Below are positions 1 to 5,860 of a stretch of DNA of 6,505 nucleotides, piece after piece. Location: positions 1 through 6,505 of the forward strand of contig JACQFK010000277.1 in NCBI GenBank assembly GCA_016200125.1. Reading direction: 5' to 3'. The translations under genes and the position numbers were made by a program. Positions within the stretch are counted from its first letter, which is position 1, and each line of letters opens with the position of its first letter. Under the pieces are notes generated by a model. That model saw only the letters and a program-made list of their open reading frames with translations. It searched no databases and was not told the origin of the DNA. This DNA is from Planctomycetota bacterium. Lineage in GTDB: Bacteria; Planctomycetota; MHYJ01; JACPRB01.

Positions 1-860
1 CCCACGAGGTCCGGCCGGCCGTACCAGACCTCCGACGGCATCCGGTCCTTGTAGGTGATGGTCGCGTGGGCCGCGGCCTCGCGCGCCACCAGGCTCACCG
101 CGTCGGCGCCGGGCCCGCGCAGCGTCGTCACCGCCCAAACGGGGTGCTGACCGTAGATGAACCAGTTCTCCGCGCTGTAGCCGCCGGCCATGCTGGCGAG
201 GACGAATTCGATGGGCCCGAAGTCACCCGAATCGCGCATCCGGAGCGCCTGCTCCATGCCGAACTCGTGGCGGAACAGGCTCGACGACATGAGCGGCGCG
301 TGGTTCGCCTTCGCGAACTCCAGAATCTTCCGCGTCCCTTCCACCGTCTTCCCGATCGGCTTGTCGCAGAAGGTCGGCAGGCCCTTCTTGAGCGCCGGCG
401 CGATCAGGTCGAAGTGGTCCTCCCCCTTCCCCGACGCGTCGCCCAGCCAGACGGCGTCCACCGAGTCCGCCAGCTCCTCCGCCGACGCCGCGAGCTTCAC
501 GCCGGGAAAGGCCTCGACGAAGTTCTCCAGCCCGTCGGCGGGCTTCGCGTAGACGTGGCTGATCCGCGTATCCGGGAACGGGAGCTGATCGAACGAATAC
601 CGCGGATTGCGGAGGTACTTCTCGAACATGCGGGCCGACCCCGGATCCAGGTACTTCTTGATCGCGGCCGGGTTGATCTCGGGATGGAAGTACTGGGCGA
701 AGTGCCAGGTATGGCCGTTGGTCTTCTGCGGCTTCCCCTCGATGGCCGCCGAGATCACGCCGATGCGCAGGGGCTTGCGCGGCTCCTGCGGCCAGGCCGC
801 CGCCGCGACCGCGCAGGTCCCCGCCGCCAGCAGCTCCCGCCGCGTCATCCCGTTCGCCAT
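1..860 (-). CDS. Tat-exported Gfo/Idh/MocA-family oxidoreductase, N-terminal part (runs off left edge)
   Basis: The frame is open from an ATG at 860 to the window edge, giving 286 residues without a stop. The N-terminus carries a twin-arginine signal (TRRELL, residues 6-11) followed by an Ala-rich hydrophobic run to about residue 23 and WPQEP, so export by the Tat route is likely; Met5 is an alternative start. A Rossmann-like beginning (LRIGVISAA, 31-39) is followed by DAVWLGDASGKGEDH (135-149) and CDKPIGKTVEGTRKIL (165-180), which matches the (E/D)KP lysine motif of Gfo/Idh/MocA NAD(P)-dependent sugar or cyclitol dehydrogenases. The second alpha/beta domain begins near residue 195. The usual GxGxxG dinucleotide-binding loop is not obvious. 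A GGAGG Shine-Dalgarno lies about 9 bases before the ATG. Such Tat-type members are common in Planctomycetota, Verrucomicrobiota and Acidobacteriota; substrate unknown. The family call is firm, the reaction is not. Confidence 0.85.
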   Translation of the reverse strand, partial: MANGMTRRELLAAGTCAVAAAAWPQEPRKPLRIGVISAAIEGKPQKTNGHTWHFAQYFHPEINPAAIKKYLDPGSARMFEKYLRNPRYSFDQLPFPDTRISHVYAKPADGLENFVEAFPGVKLAASAEELADSVDAVWLGDASGKGEDHFDLIAPALKKGLPTFCDKPIGKTVEGTRKILEFAKANHAPLMSSSLFRHEFGMEQALRMRDSGDFGPIEFVLASMAGGYSAENWFIYGQHPVWAVTTLRGPGADAVSLVAREAAAHATITYKDRMPSEVWYGRPDLV

Positions 861-900
861 CGAGAAGTCCCTCCGCCGGACCAGCTACTATACTAAGGTC
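861..900. promoter_or_regulatory. Divergent promoter region between oxidoreductase and lipoprotein genes
   Basis: This 40-base gap separates two head-to-head genes. It contains the only AT-rich patch nearby, CTACTATACTAA at 885-896. Read on the minus strand it gives TATAGT (887-892), a good -10 candidate for the oxidoreductase, followed by its GGAGG ribosome binding site. Read on the plus strand it gives TATACT (889-894), but this lies only 6 bases before the lipoprotein ATG, so a transcript from it would be leaderless. No clear -35 box is seen on either strand. Confidence 0.4.
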
Positions 901-1140
901 ATGAGAGCCGCGCTGCGACCCTTTCTCCTCGCGGGCGCCCTGCTCCTGGGCGGATGCGGCACCTTCGCCAATCTGGGAGACCAGCCGCAGATATACGGCG
1001 GCCTGCGCTACGACATCAAGGACCTGGGGAACACGGGCCCCTGCAGCACGGCCCTCATCAGCTGCGTGGATGTGCCCTTCAGCCTCGTGCTGGACACCGT
1101 CCTGCTCCCGGTGACCCTCTTCTCCGAGCTGGGCCACTAG
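901..1140 (+). CDS. Small YceK/YidQ-type (DUF1375-like) outer-membrane or periplasmic lipoprotein
   Basis: The product is 79 residues and ends in TAG. Residues 1-19 form a type II signal peptide: basic start MRAALRP, hydrophobic LLAGALLL, and lipobox LGGC with Cys19 as the acylated residue. The mature part (GTFANLGDQPQIYGGLRYDI, then a Pro-Cys-Ser segment, then VDVPFSLVLDTVLLPVTL) matches the YceK/YidQ pattern: C-G-T near the lipid anchor, YGG(V/L)R(Y/F)D, and a C-terminal DxPFSLVxDTxLLP block. Two further cysteines (residues 48 and 55) may pair. The ATG at 901 is chosen because the signal peptide begins there; the frame is open further upstream, but that part is only antisense to the oxidoreductase. 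AAGG at 895-898 is very close to the ATG, so the ribosome binding site is weak. It is the only plus-strand gene in the window. Function of the family is unknown. Confidence 0.85.
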   Translation: MRAALRPFLLAGALLLGGCGTFANLGDQPQIYGGLRYDIKDLGNTGPCSTALISCVDVPFSLVLDTVLLPVTLFSELGH

Positions 1141-1150
1141 CGCCTTCGGA

Positions 1151-2089
1151 CTACTTGCCCGCCGCTTCCTTCAGGCGCTTGAGATACGCTCGCGCGGTTT
1201 CGGCGACGTCCGCGACCGGATCCTGGACCACTGACTCCAGGAGCGGAATCACTTCCGGATGGCCGGTCTCGGCCAGTTCCCCCAGCCCCCGGGCAGCGCC
1301 GGCCCGCACGTCGCCGTTCGAATCGCGGAGGGCCCGCGTCAGATGCGGAATCGTCACGGGACTCAGGAAGGCCGCGAGCTGCCCCGCTGCTTCCTTCCTC
1401 ACGGCGCCATCGGGACTTTCGAGGCCCGCCGCCAGCCGGGGAATGACCTCGGTCATCGGGCCGGGCTGGCCCAGGAAGTTGAGGGACTTGGCCGCCGCCA
1501 CCTGCACCCGGAACTCATCCTCCCGGAACGACTTGAGCAGGAGCTCGATGTTCCCTTCCCCTCCGGGTTCGCCCAGCAGCGCGGCGGCATGTACCCGCAG
1601 GTCCGCCGAGGGGTCGGACCGGAGATGCTCCTGGAGGATTCCCGTCGCCTCATCGCCGATCAGCCGCCTCAGCTTGTGGAGCGCGCCCCAGCGCATCTGG
1701 GGCTCGGTGCACTTGAGCTGCTCCAGGAGCAGTTCTCGCCGGATCTTGGGATCGCGGATCTGTTCGATCGCCCGGACGGCGCGCCACTGGCTCGAGTAGT
1801 CGTCGCTCTTGAGCCCCTGGCGAATCTGGTCGAGACTCACGGCTCCCTCCGAGAGCGCGAGCCATTGAGCGGGAATCTGCTCCGGACTCTGCAGGGGAGC
1901 AGGCGAGTGCGCCGGCTCCCCCGGGGAGGCGCCGGCCCCCGACGTCTTCTCGACCCGCGTAACTGCCGGCTTGAGCCCTCTCTCCTCAGGTGCAACCCCG
2001 GACTCTCGACGTCCGGCGCTCCAGCGCCCCAGGGCCGCGGCGAGCATCGCCACGCAGATCCAGGCGAGATGAATCCTCCAGAACTTCAT
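1151..2089 (-). CDS. Membrane-anchored HEAT-repeat protein
   Basis: The product is 312 residues, starting at ATG 2089 and ending in TAG. Residues 6-22 form one hydrophobic helix (signal anchor or uncleaved signal), followed by a low-complexity Pro/Ala/Gly linker to about residue 75. From about 95 to 306 there are six to seven helical HEAT/PBS-lyase-type repeats. Each has the pattern D-(x)-(D/A)-V-R-x-x-A-A-x-x-L-G: for example DLRVHAAALLGE (163-174), EFRVQVAAAKSL (191-202), AVRKEAAGQLAA (229-240) and DVRAGAARGLGEL (260-272). No catalytic motif is seen, so a scaffold or protein-binding role outside the membrane is the best guess. It lies 53 bases downstream of the spermidine-synthase-like gene on the same strand and converges on the lipoprotein gene, with 10 bases between the two stops. 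No good Shine-Dalgarno precedes the ATG. Confidence 0.85.
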   Translation of the reverse strand: MKFWRIHLAWICVAMLAAALGRWSAGRRESGVAPEERGLKPAVTRVEKTSGAGASPGEPAHSPAPLQSPEQIPAQWLALSEGAVSLDQIRQGLKSDDYSSQWRAVRAIEQIRDPKIRRELLLEQLKCTEPQMRWGALHKLRRLIGDEATGILQEHLRSDPSADLRVHAAALLGEPGGEGNIELLLKSFREDEFRVQVAAAKSLNFLGQPGPMTEVIPRLAAGLESPDGAVRKEAAGQLAAFLSPVTIPHLTRALRDSNGDVRAGAARGLGELAETGHPEVIPLLESVVQDPVADVAETARAYLKRLKEAAGK

Positions 2090-2095
2090 GAGTTC

Positions 2096-2121
2096 ATTCT
2101 ACCGGCCCGGACCCCGTTCAA
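2096..2121 (-). promoter_or_regulatory. Possible promoter for the HEAT-repeat gene
   Basis: On the minus strand TTGAAC (2116-2121) and TAGAAT (2096-2101) resemble -35 and -10 boxes, but the spacer is only 14 bases. The -10 box ends 6 bases before the ATG at 2089. Transcription from it would start at or very near the start codon, giving a leaderless message, which would fit the absence of a ribosome binding site. Weak support; the gene may simply be read from upstream. Confidence 0.25.
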
Positions 2122-2142
2122 CTCTCCATTTACAGGCGCGAT

Positions 2143-4173
2143 TCAGCGCAGGCGCAGGATTGAGAACATGTCGCTGAAGTCGTCCGTCCAGACGAACTCG
2201 CGCGCGTCGGCCGACGGCGTCGCGTTGGGGCTCAGGTCCCGGTAGGCCGCCTCGCTGCTCGTGCAGAGCATCCACAGGCTCGACGCGCCGCCCCGGTCGT
2301 CCTTGCCCGGCTCGTAGTTGACCTCGACCGTCTTCATCCCGAGCCGGTGGGCCGCCCCGCGCACGACCGGCGCCAGGCTCACCGACCGGTTGCTGATGTG
2401 CAGCGCCAGCACGCCTTCCGGGATGAGGTGCTTCCGGTAGACCTCCATCGCCTCCAGGGTCAGCAGGTGCGTCGGGATGGTGTCGCCCGTGAAGGCGTCC
2501 ACCACGAGGACGTCGTAGCGCCGCGGCGCCTCGCGCTCCATCGACACCCGCGCGTCGCCCGGCACCACCTCCACCTTCGCCGGGCAGTCCTTCAGATAGG
2601 AGAACCAGGTCTCCGCCAGCCGCTTTACCTCGGGATTGATCTCGTAGAAGCGGATGGTCTGAGAGGCGAGCGAACCGTAGACTGCCATCGTACCCGAGCC
2701 CAGCCCCACCACGCCGATCCGGAAATCGTCGCGCGACCGCAGCCGCGCCATGGCGAGTCCGATGCCCGACCCTTCCACGTAGTAGGTCGATGGTTTCTTC
2801 CGCAGCTCCCCGCCGAGGAACTGGCGGCCGTGCAGGATGCGTCCGTTCATCAGATTGCGCCAGCCGTCCTTCCCCCCCGCCTCCTCCACCCCCACGACGC
2901 CGTAGAAGTTGCGCACCACCTCAAGCTGGGGGCTGTAGGTGACGAAGCAGGCGAGGAGGAAGGCGAGACCGATCCCCGAGACCACGAGGAGCGCGGCCGC
3001 GGCGTTCAGGTGGGCGCGGAGCCCGCCCCGGCAGATCCAGGCCAGCACGAGCCAGGCGCCGACGTAGGTCATCGCCATTCCCGCCTTCCATTCCACGAGC
3101 GTCGTGAACAGCGCCGGCGCGACGAGGCTCACGAACAGGCTGCCGAGCGCCCCGCCGCCGGAGAGGGACAGGTAGTAGGACGTCAGGTGCCTCGCCTCCG
3201 GCTTCAGCCGCGCCAGCACGCCGTGGCAGAGCATGCAGGCGCCGAACAGCGCGCCGACGTTGAGGCCGATCCCGACCGTCGTCCGCAGCGGGTACGCGGT
3301 CCGGAATCCGTGCGAGATCGCCGCGCCGAAGGCCAGGAGCAGGGTCCCCGCCGCCGTCGGCGCCGGCAGGAACCAGCGCGGATGATCGAAGGCCAGGATG
3401 AACGACAGCAGGTAGGCCGCGAGCGGCAGGATCCAGAGAAAGGGGATCACCGCGACCTCGTGGCCCAGCTGCTGGGTCACCGCGAGGAGCATCGCCGACC
3501 CGAAGGCCGGCAGCAGCACCCAGAGCGCTTTCATCCCCGCGGTCGGCGGCGGCTCCTCGTCGCCAGCCGCTTCGGCCTCCGGGGCCGCGCGCGCCGCCGC
3601 GATCGCCCCCGCCGCCGAAAGCGCGGCGTAGGCGACGAAGGCCCAGCGCCAGACCGTCAGCTGCATCCGCAGACCCCAAAGCGGCTCGACGACGAACGGA
3701 TACGTGAGGAGCGCGGCGAGCGAACCGAGATTCGACAGCGCGTAGAGCCGGTACGGCGAGCGGCCCGGCATCACCCGAGAGAACCAGGCCTGGGTCAGCG
3801 GACCCGTGGACGAGAGCAGGAAGTACGGCACGCCGATCTGGACGGCCAGGATCAGCAGGATGGGCCAGGTCGGATTCGCGGACTCCTCCGGCTGAACGCG
3901 CTCGTCCGGCGGCTTCGGCAGAAACCAGAGCGCCGCGCCGATCAGCCCCAGGTGGACGATCAGCCGCGCGATCCGCGGGAGCCGCCGCTCGCTCAGGTGG
4001 GCGTAGGCATAGCCGGCGAAGAGGAGCGACTGGAAGAACAGCAGGCAGGTCGTCCACACGGCCGGGCCGCCGCCGTAGACCGGAAGAATCGCCTTGGACA
4101 GCAGCGGCTGGATCTGGAAGAGGAGGAAGGCGCCGATCAGCGTGGTCGCCGCGAACACCAGGCTCAATGCCAC
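2143..4173 (-). CDS. Fused multi-spanning membrane / spermidine-synthase-like protein
   Basis: The product is 676 residues if translation starts at GTG 4173; TTG 4167 and GTG 4158 are alternatives, and none has a well-placed ribosome binding site. Residues 1 to about 412 contain roughly 12-13 hydrophobic helices, for example 3-22, 38-58, 104-121, 216-232, 240-261 and 393-412. Residues about 440-640 form a soluble Rossmann-type methyltransferase/spermidine-synthase fold: MNGRILHG (442-449), the nucleotide-binding loop VVGLGSGTMAVYG (488-500), FYEINPEV (509-516), GDAR (539-542) and YDVLVVDAFTGDTIPTHLLT (553-572). The protein ends with WTDDFSDMFSILRLR, the tail typical of this fused family (often labelled fused MFS/spermidine synthase). 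Asp559 aligns with the catalytic Asp of SpeE, but GGGDG is replaced by GLGSG, so polyamine transfer is unproven. The gene start overlaps the upstream frame by 10 bases, suggesting coupled translation. Stop is TGA. The same frame is open upstream to about 5730, but that part is out of phase with the kinase and is noise. Confidence 0.88.
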   Translation of the reverse strand: MALSLVFAATTLIGAFLLFQIQPLLSKAILPVYGGGPAVWTTCLLFFQSLLFAGYAYAHLSERRLPRIARLIVHLGLIGAALWFLPKPPDERVQPEESANPTWPILLILAVQIGVPYFLLSSTGPLTQAWFSRVMPGRSPYRLYALSNLGSLAALLTYPFVVEPLWGLRMQLTVWRWAFVAYAALSAAGAIAAARAAPEAEAAGDEEPPPTAGMKALWVLLPAFGSAMLLAVTQQLGHEVAVIPFLWILPLAAYLLSFILAFDHPRWFLPAPTAAGTLLLAFGAAISHGFRTAYPLRTTVGIGLNVGALFGACMLCHGVLARLKPEARHLTSYYLSLSGGGALGSLFVSLVAPALFTTLVEWKAGMAMTYVGAWLVLAWICRGGLRAHLNAAAALLVVSGIGLAFLLACFVTYSPQLEVVRNFYGVVGVEEAGGKDGWRNLMNGRILHGRQFLGGELRKKPSTYYVEGSGIGLAMARLRSRDDFRIGVVGLGSGTMAVYGSLASQTIRFYEINPEVKRLAETWFSYLKDCPAKVEVVPGDARVSMEREAPRRYDVLVVDAFTGDTIPTHLLTLEAMEVYRKHLIPEGVLALHISNRSVSLAPVVRGAAHRLGMKTVEVNYEPGKDDRGGASSLWMLCTSSEAAYRDLSPNATPSADAREFVWTDDFSDMFSILRLR

Positions 4174-4880
4174 ACCCGGATTGACGGCAGCCGCTCCCCT
4201 TCCGGACTCACGATCTTGAGCTGGAGCACCAGCCGGCCCTCGAGGCGATCCGCCTTGACGAGAATGCTGTGCCAGCCCTTCCCCAGCACGATCTTCTGGC
4301 GGAAGGGCTCCGGAGCGGTCTTCGGCAGAGAGGGGGAGGCGGCGAGGACGCGCCGGTCGAGCTGGAACTCGTAACCGCCCGACGATGAGAACCGGAGCTC
4401 GACGGAGAGGTTCTCGGGACACTCCACCCAGCACGCAGCCATCGCGAGATACGGCGATTCGTCCCTCACGCCCAGCGCCTCGGACACGTCCAGGGTTCCG
4501 CCTCCGATCTCCTGCCGAATCCAGCGGGTCATGACCCCGTCGAGGCGGGCGAATTCCAGCCCCGGGATGGGATCGGTCCGTTCGGCCTCGCGGGCCACCG
4601 GGGAGTCGAACGAGCGGTCCTCGGAGTGGTGAAGCGGGCCCAGCACCAGCCCGTGGTTCACCCCGCCGGCAGGGCCCGACTCGAAGGCGTGGAGGAAGCG
4701 CGCCAGGTTCTGCTGCCGCAGTTCCTCGGGGGTCGACTCGACGGGATGGACGGGTCTCGCGGCTGCCGCGGCGGGGCGGGGCCGGGGAAGCTCCGAAGGA
4801 TGGGGCTCGGTCCGGACCCGGAAGGCCCAGGCGCCGATCAGGATCGCGGCCGCCAGCGCGATGCCGATCGCGGCGACCAG
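4164..4880 (-). CDS. Transmembrane helix plus extracellular beta-sandwich: probable 3' half of a split receptor-kinase gene
   Basis: This frame of 238 sense codons begins directly after the kinase TAG, in the same frame, and ends in TGA at 4164-4166. The first residues (LVAAIGIALAAAILIGAWAF) are a classic membrane helix. A Pro/Ala/Arg-rich linker follows, then PEELRQQNLARFLHAFESG, then an extracellular domain whose end (FRQKIVLGKGWHSILVKADR, then LVLQLKIVSPEGERLPSI) matches the G-W-(N/H)-x-L-(L/V)-V-K beta-sandwich found on many Planctomycetota proteins. There is no ATG after the stop; the first usable codon is CTG 4880. The GTG at 4661 would begin after the membrane helix and has no ribosome binding site. 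I therefore read this as the missing C-terminal part of the kinase rather than a free gene. An annotation pipeline would probably call only 4164-4661. It overlaps the next gene by 10 bases. Confidence 0.65.
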   Translation of the reverse strand: MVAAIGIALAAAILIGAWAFRVRTEPHPSELPRPRPAAAAARPVHPVESTPEELRQQNLARFLHAFESGPAGGVNHGLVLGPLHHSEDRSFDSPVAREAERTDPIPGLEFARLDGVMTRWIRQEIGGGTLDVSEALGVRDESPYLAMAACWVECPENLSVELRFSSSGGYEFQLDRRVLAASPSLPKTAPEPFRQKIVLGKGWHSILVKADRLEGRLVLQLKIVSPEGERLPSIRVWH

Positions 4881-4883
4881 CTA
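4881..4883 (-). other. In-frame amber (TAG) codon separating kinase from its likely membrane anchor
   Basis: CTA at 4881-4883 reads TAG on the minus strand. It follows codon 312 of the kinase and is followed at once by the codons of the membrane helix, in the same phase, with no other stop before 4166. Kinase, TAG and downstream part together make a 551-codon frame (5819 to 4167) with a standard receptor-kinase domain order. Confidence 0.8.
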
Positions 4884-5819
4884 GGGCCCGGGCGCAGCGG
4901 GCGACGCGCGGCGCTGGGGGCCCCGCCAGGAGCGGGTGATCCGCCAACGGGCCGTCGGCGACGACCCGCCACTCCGCCCCGGGGCCGACGCCGCCTTGAT
5001 CCGCTCGATCACGAGCGCCGGCGCCATCGGCCGCTCCTCCTTCGCCTTCTCGAGCAGGTCGAGCACCAGCTGGTTCGTCCAGGGCGTGATCGACGGGTTC
5101 TTCTCCATCGGCGGCTGCGGCCGGTCCATCGCGTGGCGGACGATCATCGTGGCCGGATCCGACGCCTCGAAGGGGATCTTCCCCGTGAGCATTTCGTAGA
5201 GCGTCACGCCGAGCGAGTAGAGGTCCGTGCGCACGTCGATGTCCCTGTCGCCCCGCGCCTGCTCCGGCGAGGAGTACTCCGGCGTGCAGTGGATCAGGCC
5301 GAGCGACGTGAGATGCGGCAGGTCGTGCAGGTCGCGGCAGATGCCGAAGTCGCAGACCTTCGGGATGCCCTCTTTCGTGAGGAGGACGTTCTGCGGCTTG
5401 AGGTCGCGGTGGACGATCTTGTGGAACCAGGCGTGCTGGAGGGCCTCGGACACGCCGCGCGCGATGTCGAGGGCCTCGGCCTCCGGCAGAGGGCCGCGGG
5501 CCGCCAGAATCCGGTCGAGCGCCTTCCCTTCCACGAACTCCATGACCATGTAGGACCGGCCGTCGACCATCCCGCAGTCGAGGGCGCTCACGATGTTCGC
5601 GTGGCGCAGCTTGCCGGCCAGCCGCGCCTCCCGGAAGAAGCGCTTGATGTACTCGGACTCCTGCTGCAGCTCGTCGCGGAGGACCTTGACGGCCACGAAG
5701 CGGCCGATCGCGGTCTGCCGGGCCTTCCACACGACGCCCATGCCGCCCTCGCCCAGCCGTTCGAGGATCTCGAAGCCGGGGATGACGGGGGCCGGAGCCG
5801 GATCGAAGGTCTTGTTCAT
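4881..5819 (-). CDS. Hanks-type (PknB-like) serine/threonine protein kinase
   Basis: The product is 312 residues from ATG 5819 to TAG. It transfers the gamma phosphate of ATP to Ser/Thr of partner proteins. All core motifs are present: glycine loop GEGGMG (23-28), lysine in VAVK (K45), alpha-C glutamate in FFREARLAGKL (E64), catalytic loop HRDLKPQN (137-144, D139), DFG (157-159), CTPEYSSPEQ (178-187) closing the activation segment, and TDLYSLGVTLYEMLTGKIPF (198-217). The domain ends near 277 (VIERIKAA). The activation segment has Cys where GTPxY is usual. Residues 278-312 are a Gly/Ser/Arg/Pro-rich linker. A soluble kinase would result if TAG ends translation; bacterial relatives usually continue into one membrane helix and an outer domain, which is exactly what the following codons encode. 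It lies 34 bases downstream of the TPR-DUF2135 gene, with its own -10-like box. Confidence 0.95.
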   Translation of the reverse strand: MNKTFDPAPAPVIPGFEILERLGEGGMGVVWKARQTAIGRFVAVKVLRDELQQESEYIKRFFREARLAGKLRHANIVSALDCGMVDGRSYMVMEFVEGKALDRILAARGPLPEAEALDIARGVSEALQHAWFHKIVHRDLKPQNVLLTKEGIPKVCDFGICRDLHDLPHLTSLGLIHCTPEYSSPEQARGDRDIDVRTDLYSLGVTLYEMLTGKIPFEASDPATMIVRHAMDRPQPPMEKNPSITPWTNQLVLDLLEKAKEERPMAPALVIERIKAASAPGRSGGSSPTARWRITRSWRGPQRRASPAAPGP

Positions 5820-5838
5820 GCAGGGGCGGACGCCCTGC
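5820..5838 (-). promoter_or_regulatory. Hairpin in the kinase leader abutting the start codon
   Basis: GCAGGG (5820-5825) and CCCTGC (5833-5838) form a perfect 6-base stem with a 7-base loop, placed immediately before the ATG at 5819. The AGG/GGG bases that could serve as ribosome binding site (about 5834-5840) lie partly in the stem. This could lower translation, but it may also be chance in high-GC DNA. Confidence 0.3.
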
Positions 5839-5842
5839 CTGA

Positions 5843-5848
5843 AGTATA
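5843..5848 (-). promoter_or_regulatory. Candidate -10 box for the kinase gene
   Basis: On the minus strand these bases read TATACT, five of six matching the sigma-70 -10 consensus, in the 34-base gap between the TPR-DUF2135 stop and the kinase start. No convincing -35 box is seen 16-18 bases upstream. A start of transcription near 5836 would leave a short leader of about 17 bases. Confidence 0.4.
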
Positions 5849-5860
5849 CCGCTTTAGCGG
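5849..5860. repeat. Short inverted repeat over the stop codon of the TPR-DUF2135 gene
   Basis: CCGCT-TT-AGCGG is a perfect 5-base inverted repeat that includes the TAA stop (5854-5856) and sits directly upstream of the TATACT box. It has no T-run, so it is not a clear intrinsic terminator. An operator role or chance are both possible. Confidence 0.25.

Noticed and set aside
223..1137. 304-residue minus-strand open frame spanning the lipoprotein and oxidoreductase genes
   Set aside because: It is antisense to the lipoprotein and out of phase with the oxidoreductase, whose Tat signal and DKP motif are clear in another frame.
1138..1153. TAG reassigned to an amino acid in this genome
   Set aside because: The lipoprotein and HEAT genes both end in TAG exactly where their domains end, so TAG works as a stop here.
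1139..1179. 7-base inverted repeat (AGCGCCT at 1139-1145 with AGGCGCT at 1173-1179) as a bidirectional terminator for the convergent genes
   Set aside because: The loop is 27 bases, there is no T-run on either side, and one arm lies inside the HEAT gene.
2347..4374. 675-residue plus-strand open frame
   Set aside because: It is antisense to the spermidine-synthase-like gene, is made mostly of Arg, Gln, Asp, His and Gly with no domain pattern, and is a common artefact of high-GC coding DNA.
4164..4661. Independent gene starting at GTG 4661
   Set aside because: No ribosome binding site, and it would cut off the membrane helix and linker that lie in the same open frame just upstream.
4174..5730. 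Upstream extension of the spermidine-synthase-like frame to 1195 residues
   Set aside because: The extension is out of phase with the kinase and its ectodomain, has no hydrophobic or domain pattern, and membrane helices begin right at the GTG at 4173.
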